From Gammaproteobacteria bacterium (GTDB lineage Bacteria; Pseudomonadota; Gammaproteobacteria; Pseudomonadales; UBA7434): 32,324 nt of DNA. The notes below the pieces were generated by a model. That model was not told the DNA's origin, did not search any database, and was given only the letters and a program-made list of their open reading frames with translations. Below, piece by piece: positions 1-7,851 of this stretch. Numbering within the stretch: the first letter of the stretch is position 1; each line of letters begins with the position of its first letter. Location of the stretch: the NCBI GenBank assembly GCA_024280785.1, contig JAJRPK010000384.1, positions 1 to 32,324 on the forward strand, given 5' to 3'. A program made the translations under genes and the position numbers.

Positions 1-527
1 AACAGCTTATTCAAGGCCACAAAATCCTGGTCGCTGGCAACGACAGCTTGGGGCCCTTAGCCCAGCTTTTTTGCAACAACATGACCTACAGTGACCCTGA
101 CTTGCGACCGGCACTCCCGGCACTTCTAATAAGCCCTGCTACTGGTGTTTTTCTGGCTTCAGCTGCCGATAAATCGAACCAGCATCTGCCGGAAGACTCC
201 AATCATATTATCAACGGCCTTGATTGGAATCATCACCCTATTGTCCGACAGCTAGAAGCCATGGGGCAAAGCGGTGATGCCCTGCTGCTTTTATGCCACA
301 GTTCAACGTCAGTGATTGATCAAAAAATTATGGCTACAGCCAGAGCAAGAAACATCAGTACGGTGGTTATTGGTCAAATGGATACATCGACGAAACTCAC
401 CGCTAACCAGCAAACTCTTAGCCTACCTTTGCAATGTGAAAACTTAGCAAGAATGCATGAGGTGTGCTTATTTATTTTAAATTGTCTTAACGATATCATT
501 GATGACCAGTTATTTGGCAATAGCTAA
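1..527 (+). CDS. diaA: SIS-domain protein, DiaA/GmhA type (5' end outside the window)
   Basis: The reading frame is already open at base 3 and begins in the middle of a sugar-isomerase (SIS) fold: the first residues read GHKILVAGNDSLGPLAQLF, which corresponds to the GKxLxxGNGGSxxxAQHF phosphosugar-binding loop of DiaA and phosphoheptose isomerases. The start codon therefore lies upstream of the window, and the TTG at 48 is an internal leucine. A second SIS-core segment, DALLLLCHSSTS, follows around base 275. DiaA proteins bind DnaA and promote timely replication initiation; GmhA relatives isomerise sedoheptulose 7-phosphate. I prefer DiaA because dolP follows directly, as in the lpoA-yraN-diaA-dolP cluster. 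The usual GNGGSA loop reads GNDSLG here, so sugar-phosphate catalysis is doubtful. The gene ends with TAA, 18 bp before dolP, and is probably co-transcribed with it. Confidence 0.8.
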   Translation, partial: QLIQGHKILVAGNDSLGPLAQLFCNNMTYSDPDLRPALPALLISPATGVFLASAADKSNQHLPEDSNHIINGLDWNHHPIVRQLEAMGQSGDALLLLCHSSTSVIDQKIMATARARNISTVVIGQMDTSTKLTANQQTLSLPLQCENLARMHEVCLFILNCLNDIIDDQLFGNS

Positions 528-545
528 ATATTTACAAGGCTTATT

Positions 546-1157
546 ATGAAAGTACTTTTCGCAAGCTCCTATCGCAGCAACCTTATTTTTTCACGACTGG
601 TTCTCTGCACTTTACTCGCCAGCTGTTTTTTGTCTGGCTGTACTTCTATTATCACCGCTACCAGAAAAGAACCCATTGGTGAGGATTACAATTCAAGAAC
701 TGCCGGCGCTTACATTGATGACCAACTAATAGAAACCAAAGCAATAGTTAATCTTAAAAAAACAGACAAACGCTTTAAAGCCGCTCAAGTTTATGTCGAT
801 AGCTATAACGGCGTCGTTTTACTAACTGGCAACGTCCCCGTTGTCGATATGCGAGAGATTGCCACCAACATAGTACAAAAAATACGTAAAGTACGTCGTG
901 TACACAATGAACTTGAGATATCTCCACCTCGTTCATTTGGTGCAAAAATAGCTGATGCTTGGCTTAGTACTAAGGTGAAAACTCGTTTGCTATTTAGCAA
1001 ACAAGTGCGCAGTGGTCGCGTGCACCTCGTTACAAAGAATGGGGTGATTTTCTTAATGGGACTTGTCGGTCACAAAGAAGCCGATACCATTGTTGAAGTC
1101 ACTAAAAAATCTTATGGGCTACAAAAGATCGTCCGTGTATTTGAATACGTTGACTAA
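546..1157 (+). CDS. dolP: Outer-membrane BON-domain lipoprotein DolP (YraP)
   Basis: This 203-residue lipoprotein starts with a hydrophobic signal peptide (about residues 14-31) that ends in a lipobox, LSGC, with the lipidated cysteine at residue 32. Two BON domains follow, roughly 50-118 and 125-203. Each has the typical VxLxGxV core: GVVLLTGNV in the first and GVIFLMGLV in the second. In Enterobacteria, DolP binds anionic phospholipid at the inner face of the outer membrane and supports BAM function and envelope integrity. The length is close to E. coli DolP (191 aa). An AAGG Shine-Dalgarno lies 6 nt before the ATG. The gene directly follows the diaA-like gene and converges on sspB. Confidence 0.92.
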   Translation: MKVLFASSYRSNLIFSRLVLCTLLASCFLSGCTSIITATRKEPIGEDYNSRTAGAYIDDQLIETKAIVNLKKTDKRFKAAQVYVDSYNGVVLLTGNVPVVDMREIATNIVQKIRKVRRVHNELEISPPRSFGAKIADAWLSTKVKTRLLFSKQVRSGRVHLVTKNGVIFLMGLVGHKEADTIVEVTKKSYGLQKIVRVFEYVD

Positions 1158-1236
1158 CGCATATAGTTAATAATTCCATCAGGCTCTACTTACTTATTAT
1201 TTGACGAGTAGGCTTCTCCCTGTTTATACGTTTTAC

Positions 1237-1300
1237 CTATTTAACTATCTAGTTATTTAACTTCCTGGTTATTTAACTACCTTGTTATTTAACTACGTGT
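1237..1300. repeat. Four-copy 16-bp tandem repeat over the sspB 3' end
   Basis: Four consecutive 16-bp units start at 1237, 1253, 1269 and 1285. All share the core TATTTAACT followed by a variable 5-6 bp tail. The last unit contains the sspB stop codon (TTA at 1285-1287 on the + strand), and the other three lie downstream of it. No intrinsic terminator is visible between the convergent dolP and sspB genes. Confidence 0.85.
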
Positions 1301-1728
1301 AAACTAGGTTTTACACTACTGCTGCTTTCTGTTTTTTTATTTGAAACTAATTTTGGGCCTTTACCTTTAGGTGGCTCACCATTTGGCCCTGCATCGGGCT
1401 CTAAATCAAACATCATTCCCTGACCATTTTCTCTTGCATAAATCCCTAAAATTCCGGACATTGGTGCGTAAATATCCACAGGGATACCGCCGAAGCGAGC
1501 ATTAAAACGAATACCCTTTTTATCGATAGAGAGGTTGGCCACGGCAGTAGTTGCAATATTTAAAACTATTTGACCGTCTTTAACGTAATCCTGTGGAACC
1601 TCAACACCATCGGTATAAGCATTAACTAACACATAAGGTGAGCAATCGTTATCGACTATCCACTGGTACAATGCATTGACCAGATAGGATTTACTCGAAG
1701 ACATAACTGGTTTTTTAGAATCTGTCAT
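1285..1728 (-). CDS. sspB: ClpXP adaptor SspB (stringent starvation protein B)
   Basis: SspB tethers ssrA-tagged peptides from stalled ribosomes, and some other substrates, to the ClpXP protease. The 147-residue protein has the substrate-binding fold first: SYLVNALYQWIVDN near the N-terminus, then GIRFNARFGG and VDIYAPMSGILGIYARENG. A low-complexity, charged and Ser-rich linker follows, and the tail ends PSLHVVK, matching the conserved XB motif (ALRVVK in E. coli) that docks on the ClpX N-domain. Both functional ends are therefore present. The first ATG was kept; Met9 is an alternative. A six-codon ORF (MRAVTT) ends by overlapping this ATG as ATGA, which may be chance. The gene lies downstream of sspA in the conserved sspAB pair, here separated by an unusually long 214 bp. 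Confidence 0.93.
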   Translation of the reverse strand: MTDSKKPVMSSSKSYLVNALYQWIVDNDCSPYVLVNAYTDGVEVPQDYVKDGQIVLNIATTAVANLSIDKKGIRFNARFGGIPVDIYAPMSGILGIYARENGQGMMFDLEPDAGPNGEPPKGKGPKLVSNKKTESSSSVKPSLHVVK

Positions 1729-1942
1729 GTCGTAACGGCTCTCATTGATTGACTGTGGCTGTACCTCTAGCTCTACCTTTTAGCTTAGCCTTTTCTAACA
1801 TCTGGATAGCATATGAGCGCAGGCTATACTTTTTATTTTTGACTTTACAGACTGCGCAAAAGCCAGACTATAAATAATCCCTGCGTCTCGTTTTAGCAGT
1901 GTTTTCCTATCACCGCACTTCTATCTTCTGTTCAAACTTCTA

Positions 1943-2560
1943 TTAATTAGAGCGTAACTCTCGCTCTAATTCACTTAAACCCTGTTGAAACGACTCCATT
2001 CCAAACAAGCGATCCATGTAATCCAGTAGTGGTTTGACCTGTTTGGTATTCGGTAGCGTAACCCCAAGGTGTTCTAAACGCCATAGTACCGGGCCTAAAC
2101 AACAATCGATTAAAGTGAACTCTTCACTCATAAAGAAGGGCTTATCCGCAAAGATAGGCGCTATGCTCGTCAAACTGTCACCTAAATTTTTGATGCAAGC
2201 ATCAATGTTTTTGTCTTTACCCGCTTGAATCGTATCAACCAATGAGCACCAATCGCGCTCGATGCGGTAAATATACAAACGACTCTCTCCACGTGCCACT
2301 GGATAAACCGGTAGCAAGGGAGGGTGAGGAAATCGCTCGTCCAGATACTCCATGATTACTTTGGATTCATAAAGAACCAAGTCGCGGTCAAGCAAAGTTG
2401 GCAATGAACCATAAGGATTAACATCCACCAGTTCACGCGGCAAATTATTTGAATCCGTGTCTATAACATCACACGTCACACCCTTTTCTGCCAATACGAT
2501 GCGTACGCGATGACTATAGTGACTCAACGGATCAGATAATAAAGTCATTGATGACCGCAT
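1943..2560 (-). CDS. sspA: Stringent starvation protein A (SspA), GST-fold RNA polymerase partner
   Basis: SspA is a glutathione-transferase-like protein that binds RNA polymerase and modulates transcription in starvation, acid stress and virulence. The 205-residue form has the thioredoxin-like N-domain (MTLLSDPLSHYSHRVRIVL), then the family signature RFPHPPLLPVYPVARGESRL. This contains the surface Pro-His-Pro triplet (residues 78-80) known to be needed for function in E. coli SspA. The frame stays open upstream into the cytochrome c1 gene, but the ATG at 2560 is the best start. It has GAAGAGG about 5 nt upstream and gives a length like E. coli SspA (212 aa). The ATG at 2605 would overlap the upstream gene and has GGAAGG directly abutting it. 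The gene lies 31 bp after the cytochrome fusion, so co-transcription with pet genes is likely, as in Pseudomonas. Confidence 0.93.
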   Translation of the reverse strand: MRSSMTLLSDPLSHYSHRVRIVLAEKGVTCDVIDTDSNNLPRELVDVNPYGSLPTLLDRDLVLYESKVIMEYLDERFPHPPLLPVYPVARGESRLYIYRIERDWCSLVDTIQAGKDKNIDACIKNLGDSLTSIAPIFADKPFFMSEEFTLIDCCLGPVLWRLEHLGVTLPNTKQVKPLLDYMDRLFGMESFQQGLSELERELRSN

Positions 2561-2591
2561 GGTCACCTCTTCTGGAGTATTAGTTTGAGTA

Positions 2592-4640
2592 TTAATGATC
2601 GACATCCTTCCAATATTCGCGATTAAGCAAGTAAGTAAAAACAAAAAATACGGCAATAAATAGTAAAACATAAACGCCCATACGCTGCCGTTTTACTGCA
2701 ATTGGCTCGGCCATATAGGTCATAAAATTAACCAGGTCGTACATCGCAGACTGGTATTCTTCGGGGTTTAAACTACCGATGACATCTCCTGTAACAACGC
2801 GTCCACAAGGTGTATGACCGTCTTCAAGTGCAACCCCGTGAGAATCCCGCTTGATGCCCCCGTTGGCGGCAATCGCGATAGGAGGCCGGCAGTGCTGTTC
2901 GCCCTGCAGTCCCAACAAAACGTGCGGCATACCTACGTCTTTAAAAACCAGATTATTCACTCCGTAGGGTCGGGATGGATCCATATAAAAAGACGTTAGA
3001 TAAGTATAAAGCCACTCTGGCGAACGGGCTCTGGCGGCCAGTGTAAGATCTGGAGGCGCCGCACCAAATGCTTTTTTAGCGTAGGCTTCAGTCATACTAA
3101 TAGACATCAATGATCCAATATTAGTGTCATTCCCCAGGATCAAATGCTCCTTCGCCAAGCCTTCCGGAATCCCCAAGTCATCCGCTAACCGCCCCCAACG
3201 CATGTATTGAGCGGCGTGACAGCCCATGCAGTAATTGACAAACAAAGCCGACCCACGCTGTAGTGAATCGGTATCTGTTAAATCAAGGTCGATCTGTGTA
3301 CAGGGTACGCGACCACAATCAAAAGCCGCCGCTGATGCCACTGCTTTTAGAGGGAGGGCCGTCATCGCAAGAATTAACGCCAATACAGCAAGTGCTTTAA
3401 ACGTACCCATACCACCGTCGGTAGTCACTCTATCCGGGACCGTTTTATTAGATTCTATCGAAGTCCAAACGGGCATCAATAAGAAATAACCGAAATAGAT
3501 AACGGTACAAATCCGTGCCAGAAAAGTTCGCGACTCCGATACACTCCAAACCCCTAAGACACCAAGAATTAAAAAAGCGGCACTGAACACAACTAACGCA
3601 ACTTTACTGCCCATGCCACGATATCGAATCGACTTAACGGGGTTGCGGTCCAACCATGGAAGCAAGAAAGGAATAGCGACTGACGCAGCAAAGAAAATAA
3701 AGCCCCAGAATTTATCGGGAATGGCTCGCAAAACCGAATAGAACGGAGTGAAGTACCACACCGGAGCAATATGTTCAGGCGTCTTAAGCGGATTGGCAAT
3801 CTCAAAGTTCGGCGGCTCTAAAAACAAGCCGTTAAACTCAGGCATAAAGAACATAATGAAACAGAAAATAAACAAGAATACAGCGATAGCTTGTAAATCA
3901 TGCACCGTGTAATAAGGATGGAATGCGACGCCATCCAGCGGAATGCCCTTCTCGTCCTTATGTTTTTTGATGTCGACACCGTCGGGGTTGTTCGAACCCA
4001 CTTCGTGCAATGCTAATAAATGCAGTACAACTAACGCAAGTAACACGATAGGTAGAGCAACAACGTGCAAAGCAAAAAAGCGGTTAAGCGTAATCCCGGA
4101 TATCAGGTAATCACCACGAAACCATTCGACCAAAGCCTCGCCGACATAGGGAATAGCACCAAACAATGAAATAATAACCTGTGCTCCCCAGTAGGACATT
4201 TGCCCCCACGGTAGAACGTAACCCATAAAGGCCTCTGCCATTAGCACGACAAAAATCAGCATGCCAAAAATCCAGATCAATTCACGAGGTTTCTGATAAG
4301 AACCGTATAAAAGTGCACGGTACATATGCAGATAGATAACAACGAAAAATGCCGACGCACCGGTGGAGTGCATATAACGCAGGATCCAGCCGTAATCGAC
4401 GTCTCGCATTATGTACTCGACCGAAGCAAAGGCAGCTTCTTGACTCGGCACATAGCTCATTGCTAACCAAATACCGGTCAACAATTGGTTAACTAAAACC
4501 AGCAGTGAAATGACACCAAAGAAATACCAGAAATTAAAGTTCTTGGGGGCAAAGTAGCCGCCCATGTGGGTATCCCACGCACGTACAATCGGTAAACGAA
4601 CATCAACCCAATCGCGTAACCCTACTAGCCAATTACCCAT
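2592..4640 (-). CDS. petBC: Cytochrome b / cytochrome c1 fusion of the bc1 complex
   Basis: One uninterrupted 682-codon frame encodes both redox subunits of ubiquinol:cytochrome c reductase. Residues 1 to about 405 are cytochrome b. Candidate haem-ligand histidines are H91/H105 and H192/H207, and the Qo motif is PVWY (293-296), the variant I recall from Pseudomonas-type proteins. Residues about 411-438 form a hydrophobic segment (KALAVLALILAMTALPLKA) ending in AVASAAA, which looks like the cytochrome c1 signal peptide kept inside the fusion. Cytochrome c1 follows: haem-binding CMGCH at 471-475, probable axial Met571 in DVGMPHVL, and a C-terminal membrane anchor at about 655-672 ending REYWKDVDH. 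Pseudomonas has separate petB and petC. A fused, proteolytically matured version (FbcH) is known in Bradyrhizobium. Met411 lacks a convincing Shine-Dalgarno. The start overlaps the petA stop as TAATG. Confidence 0.95.
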   Translation of the reverse strand: MGNWLVGLRDWVDVRLPIVRAWDTHMGGYFAPKNFNFWYFFGVISLLVLVNQLLTGIWLAMSYVPSQEAAFASVEYIMRDVDYGWILRYMHSTGASAFFVVIYLHMYRALLYGSYQKPRELIWIFGMLIFVVLMAEAFMGYVLPWGQMSYWGAQVIISLFGAIPYVGEALVEWFRGDYLISGITLNRFFALHVVALPIVLLALVVLHLLALHEVGSNNPDGVDIKKHKDEKGIPLDGVAFHPYYTVHDLQAIAVFLFIFCFIMFFMPEFNGLFLEPPNFEIANPLKTPEHIAPVWYFTPFYSVLRAIPDKFWGFIFFAASVAIPFLLPWLDRNPVKSIRYRGMGSKVALVVFSAAFLILGVLGVWSVSESRTFLARICTVIYFGYFLLMPVWTSIESNKTVPDRVTTDGGMGTFKALAVLALILAMTALPLKAVASAAAFDCGRVPCTQIDLDLTDTDSLQRGSALFVNYCMGCHAAQYMRWGRLADDLGIPEGLAKEHLILGNDTNIGSLMSISMTEAYAKKAFGAAPPDLTLAARARSPEWLYTYLTSFYMDPSRPYGVNNLVFKDVGMPHVLLGLQGEQHCRPPIAIAANGGIKRDSHGVALEDGHTPCGRVVTGDVIGSLNPEEYQSAMYDLVNFMTYMAEPIAVKRQRMGVYVLLFIAVFFVFTYLLNREYWKDVDH

Positions 4641-5233
4641 TACGCTGTCTCCTCGTCAATACCAATTACCATGACTGAATCTGATTCGTACGAATAAGGC
4701 GGTACAACCAGATTGGTCGAAGCGGGAACATTCTTAAAAACCCTACCTGCCAAATCGAATTTTGAACCGTGGCAAGCGCAGAAAAAGCCCCCTTTCCAAT
4801 CCGCAGTAGGAGCCGCTGCATCGAGCTTTTTCACGTATTTAGGAGAACAACCCAGATGAGTACAAAGACCAACCAGCACCAGCAAGTCACTTTGAACAGC
4901 TCGGTTAAGTTCGTCGACATACGTTGGTTGCTTAGAGATTAACGACTGAGGGTCTTTTAACAAATCGTTCTGACCGGGCAGGTCGTCGAGCTGCTCTTGA
5001 GTTCGTCGAACGACGAAAACCGGCTGTCCACGCCAAGCTATCGTTACAAGCTGCCCTGGCTCTACTTTGCTCGCGTCAAATTTAACCGGTGCACCTGCCG
5101 CTTTCGCTCTTGCGCTGGGGTTCCATGATCCGATAAACGGCACCGCGATCCCCACTGCACCTGCGACACCAACTGCCGATGTAGCCGCTGTTAAAAACCT
5201 TCGTCGGCCGGTATTCGTACCGTCGTTGCTCAT
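4640..5233 (-). CDS. petA: Rieske iron-sulfur protein of the bc1 complex
   Basis: This is the 2Fe-2S subunit that carries electrons from ubiquinol to cytochrome c1. The 197-residue protein starts with a twin-arginine signal/anchor (GRRRFLTAATSAVG at 9-22, then a hydrophobic helix), as expected for Tat-dependent Rieske proteins. The cluster-binding boxes are CTHLGC (124-129) and CACHGS (152-157). C124, H126, C152 and H155 are the ligands, and C129/C154 form the stabilising disulfide. A strong GGGGGAG Shine-Dalgarno lies about 6 nt before the ATG. The stop codon overlaps the start of the b/c1 fusion by one base (TAATG), implying translational coupling and equal subunit synthesis. A weak TATAGT -10-like box lies about 35-40 nt upstream of the ATG, without a good -35. 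Confidence 0.96.
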   Translation of the reverse strand: MSNDGTNTGRRRFLTAATSAVGVAGAVGIAVPFIGSWNPSARAKAAGAPVKFDASKVEPGQLVTIAWRGQPVFVVRRTQEQLDDLPGQNDLLKDPQSLISKQPTYVDELNRAVQSDLLVLVGLCTHLGCSPKYVKKLDAAAPTADWKGGFFCACHGSKFDLAGRVFKNVPASTNLVVPPYSYESDSVMVIGIDEETA

Positions 5234-5834
5234 TTAGACTCCCCCGAAACCTGATTATCCAAAACTATACGCTAGTTGCTTATATTGTGTTTTTTTCTAG
5301 TGCTGGCCGATGTCACTGCTACCTTTTTTCATACATGTATACATACATAAACTGGATAACCTTTCTCCTATCCAGCCAGTCTACAAATGCTCTCAGATTA
5401 CAGGTTCCGTCCATTTACCCAACCTTAATTTTTAATATCCTACCCAACTTACTTTTCCGACAAGTTTAGATACTTGGAACAACATTGAATTGACGGTTCA
5501 CTCGACAGACTAACAGCAGTGCAAAAAGTAGTGACGATCGTTAATGATGAAAGTTGGTGGTTAACAGTTAGTGGCTAATAGCTAATAAATACTGACCAAA
5601 TTAATGAGTTTAGGCACTCACTACCCAGCCGACGCGAATACTAAATTAATATAGTCTCTATGTCAGAAAATTGTGCACTATTGCAGGCAATTTTACTCGA
5701 TAGTAGGCATTTTCCCGCTTTCCGCGCCAAAGCTTAATCTCGCAGCCAAATAATCAAAAAGAACGTATTGCGGACGAGGTAAAACTGAAGAAAATTTAGC
5801 AGGGCTTTATCACCCACCTTCACCTCATAGATAC
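5234..5834. other. 600-bp AT-rich intergenic region upstream of petA
   Basis: No convincing gene is seen on either strand between petA and the rpsI terminator. The region must hold the petA promoter (- strand). It also contains a perfect 10-bp palindrome, ATACATGTAT (5331-5340), about 100 bp upstream of petA, and a stretch of short imperfect repeats of GTTAG/CTAAT near 5560-5590. Short open frames here have no recognisable protein features and no Shine-Dalgarno. Confidence 0.5.
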
Positions 5835-5866
5835 AAAAAAGCCCGGTGAATACACCAGGCTTTTTT
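5835..5866 (-). terminator. Rho-independent terminator after rplM-rpsI
   Basis: An inverted repeat starts 16 bp after the rpsI stop. On the - strand it reads AAAAAAGCCTGGTG, loop TATT, CACCGGGCTTTTTT. The 14-bp stem has a single non-Watson-Crick pair and ends in a run of six U. The symmetrical A/T runs mean it could also act in the other direction. Confidence 0.9.
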
Positions 5867-5881
5867 CCAACCAAGCAAAAT

Positions 5882-6274
5882 TTAGCGCTTGGAAAACTGT
5901 GGCTTTTTACGTGCTTTACGCAAACCAACTTTTTTTCGTTCTACTTCACGAGCATCTCGGGTAACAAAGCCCGCTTTTCGAAGAACAGGTCGAAGGCTCT
6001 CATCAAACTGCAACAATGCTCGAGTAATACCGTGACGAATGGCGCCTGCTTGGCCGAAACTACCGCCACCCTTAACCGATATATTTATATCGAATTTATC
6101 TTCGGCTTCAACCAACTGCAGCGGTTGACGAACGATCATACGCGCCACCTGACGACCGAAAAATTCGTCCAACGGACGCTTATTAACGGTGATGCTTCCG
6201 CTTCCGCTAGTTAAATAAACACGAGCCGCCGCCGTTTTACGTCGACCTGTTCCATAATATTGTGTGGCTGCCAT
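5882..6274 (-). CDS. rpsI: 30S ribosomal protein S9
   Basis: The 130-residue protein has the complete S9 pattern: YYGTGRRKTAAARVYL at the N-terminus, VKGGGSFGQAGAIRHGITRAL in the middle, and the basic C-terminal tail ending KKPQFSKR. The last residues of that tail reach the P-site tRNA in the small subunit. The length equals that of E. coli S9. The gene follows rplM after 21 bp, the universal rplM-rpsI pairing, and is closed by the strong terminator at 5835-5866. This separates it from the petA-petBC-sspAB genes despite the same orientation. Confidence 0.98.
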   Translation of the reverse strand: MAATQYYGTGRRKTAAARVYLTSGSGSITVNKRPLDEFFGRQVARMIVRQPLQLVEAEDKFDINISVKGGGSFGQAGAIRHGITRALLQFDESLRPVLRKAGFVTRDAREVERKKVGLRKARKKPQFSKR

Positions 6275-6295
6275 AATTATTCTCTTACCTTTAAC

Positions 6296-6724
6296 TTACA
6301 GCTCTAAAGCTTTTGGTTGCTGTGCTGTGTGAGGATGCTCTGTACCCGCGTACACTTTAAGCTTGCGAAACATTGCCCGACCCAGTGGGTTCTTGGGCAA
6401 CATACCTTTAACGGCAAACTCGATAGTGCGCTCTGGCGCTTTTTGAATCAATTTATCAAAGGATATTGACTTAAGACCACCGATATATCCAGTGTAAGAA
6501 TGGTATATCTTGCCTTTTCCTTTATTACCGGTGACCACTACTTTTTCTGCGTTAACCACAATAATAAAATCGCCTGTATCCATATGCGGTGTATATTCAG
6601 GCTTATGCTTACCGCGTAATCTATGGGCTATTTCAGTTGCAATACGGCCAAGAGTTTTCCCTGCTGCATCAACGACATACCAGTCATGCTGGATATCAGA
6701 AGGCTTGGCACTAAAAGTTTTCAT
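6296..6724 (-). CDS. rplM: 50S ribosomal protein L13
   Basis: L13 is an early-assembling protein of the large subunit. Characteristic segments are MKTFSAKPSDIQHDWYVVDA, GKTLGRIATEIAHRLRGKHK, DTGDFIIVVNAEKV and GMLPKNPLGRAMFRKLKVY. The frame extends 12 codons upstream, but the ATG at 6724 gives exactly the usual 142 residues, begins with the family's MKTF and has a GGGGA Shine-Dalgarno upstream. E. coli L13 is reported to repress its own operon through the mRNA leader. Here the roughly 70-nt leader contains two perfect small hairpins (6744-6758 and 6766-6780). Confidence 0.98.
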   Translation of the reverse strand: MKTFSAKPSDIQHDWYVVDAAGKTLGRIATEIAHRLRGKHKPEYTPHMDTGDFIIVVNAEKVVVTGNKGKGKIYHSYTGYIGGLKSISFDKLIQKAPERTIEFAVKGMLPKNPLGRAMFRKLKVYAGTEHPHTAQQPKALEL

Positions 6725-6743
6725 CAGAAAACATCCCCAACTA

Positions 6744-6831
6744 GCTCGGTTTACGAGCATGATGTTAAAAGCCCCTTTTATGGGCCACGAAAAAGAGCGC
6801 GAATACTACAGAATTGAGCACGAATTAGCAA
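6744..6831 (-). promoter_or_regulatory. rplM-rpsI promoter and hairpin leader
   Basis: On the - strand a -35 box TTGCTA (6826-6831) and a -10 box TAGTAT (6803-6808) are separated by exactly 17 bp. The -10 is followed by the GC-rich discriminator TCGCGCTC, a feature of stringently controlled ribosomal promoters. The predicted leader of about 70 nt contains hairpins TAAAAG/CTTTTA (loop 3; 6766-6780) and GCTCG/CGAGC (loop 5; 6744-6758) just before the Shine-Dalgarno. An L13 autoregulatory role is inferred, not shown. Confidence 0.6.
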
Positions 6832-7011
6832 CTGAAATATGCGCCAGCCCTAATAGGAGCTAGCATCGCCAAAAACCGGTTAAAAACCAAGCACTGCCTC
6901 GCCTTATAGATATATCTACCGCCCGGCATCTCTCAGCCGAAGTCCTTAGGCAGCTAGCTACTTGGGTTAGGGTTAGAGCAACTACAATCATCGCTTATTT
7001 ATTAGCTGCGG

Positions 7012-7794
7012 CTAAAACCCTTCGGTTTTGTGGACTTGCTTCCAAATCAAACCCGGGAAAAAACGACGTATTCGAGTGCCGGTTTCTGTTCCTTTGCCCG
7101 AGTAGACCCAGAATTTACCATTATTCAGCACTGTTTCGATGTCATCGATAACTTCTTGTGGGTCTAGCGGAGCTCCTTGATCCAGCATCTTCGGCCACAC
7201 GGTATCTTTGGCTTGCTGCAGCAACGGGGTTTTCACAACCGCTGGACAGACACAGACAAAACGCACACCGCTGTTGATGTTTTCATGGTATAAAATCTCG
7301 GTGTACATCGCGACCGCCGCTTTGGATGCCGCGTATACACCGGCATACATTATCGGTAACAGACCTGCCGAGGAAGCAAAGCTAATAAAATCACCTCTGC
7401 CGCGAGCCACCATGCCAGGCAACGTAGCCTGAGTGATATTGATAAATCCACCAAAATTGATGTCCATCACTTTATGCTGAACGGCATTATTGTGCTCAAG
7501 TATTTTACCAAAAGGCATAATCGCTGCTGCATTGTAAACGCCTGTAAGTGGCCCCAGCTTAGACTCTAGCTCCGCAACGGCCGCTTGAACAGCCGCAAAA
7601 TCGGTGATATCCACTTTCCACGTACTCAGACCTTCGACGCCCTGAGCCGTCTCTGCCAGGCCCTCTTCGTTGACATCAAAAACTGCGACCAAAGCGCCTT
7701 GCTGGCAAAAGTTGCGCGCTGCCAATCGTCCCATGCCACTTCCACCACCGGTAATCAATATAACCTGACCTTTTCTATCCGAACTTGCTGACAT
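7012..7794 (-). CDS. Short-chain dehydrogenase/reductase (SDR), substrate unknown
   Basis: This is a classical SDR of 260 residues. The nucleotide-binding loop is TGGGSGMG (15-22), and the acidic residue D40 at the end of strand 2 favours NAD(H) over NADP(H). The NAA motif is at 88-90. The catalytic residues are N112, S141 or S142, Y154 and K158 (YAASK). The C-terminal segment is basic and aromatic (RIRRFFPGLIWKQVHK), which may associate with membrane or an acyl substrate. A GAGAG Shine-Dalgarno precedes the ATG. The gene is followed 287 bp later by rplM and preceded by the crotonase-family gene in the same orientation. A link to lipid metabolism is only a guess from that neighbour. Confidence 0.88.
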   Translation of the reverse strand: MSASSDRKGQVILITGGGSGMGRLAARNFCQQGALVAVFDVNEEGLAETAQGVEGLSTWKVDITDFAAVQAAVAELESKLGPLTGVYNAAAIMPFGKILEHNNAVQHKVMDINFGGFINITQATLPGMVARGRGDFISFASSAGLLPIMYAGVYAASKAAVAMYTEILYHENINSGVRFVCVCPAVVKTPLLQQAKDTVWPKMLDQGAPLDPQEVIDDIETVLNNGKFWVYSGKGTETGTRIRRFFPGLIWKQVHKTEGF

Positions 7795-7851
7795 TAGGCT
7801 CTCTCTCTAAAAGTTAAAATCGTCAATTTAAACGGGGCACGTGCTTAATAG

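Noticed and set aside
3408..3410. Independent internal start for petC at Met411
   Set aside because: The bases before it (CGACGGTGGT) give no properly spaced Shine-Dalgarno, and there is no stop codon upstream in the same frame, so separate translation is not supported.
2592..4640. PVWY instead of PEWY at the Qo site, and 15-residue rather than 14-residue spacing of the helix-D histidines in cytochrome b
   Set aside because: Both appear to be normal for Pseudomonas-like gammaproteobacterial cytochrome b as I know it, so they are lineage features, not anomalies.
5287..5469. 60-codon + strand open frame between petA and rpsI
   Set aside because: No Shine-Dalgarno, composition of non-coding AT-rich DNA, and it overlaps the petA promoter region.
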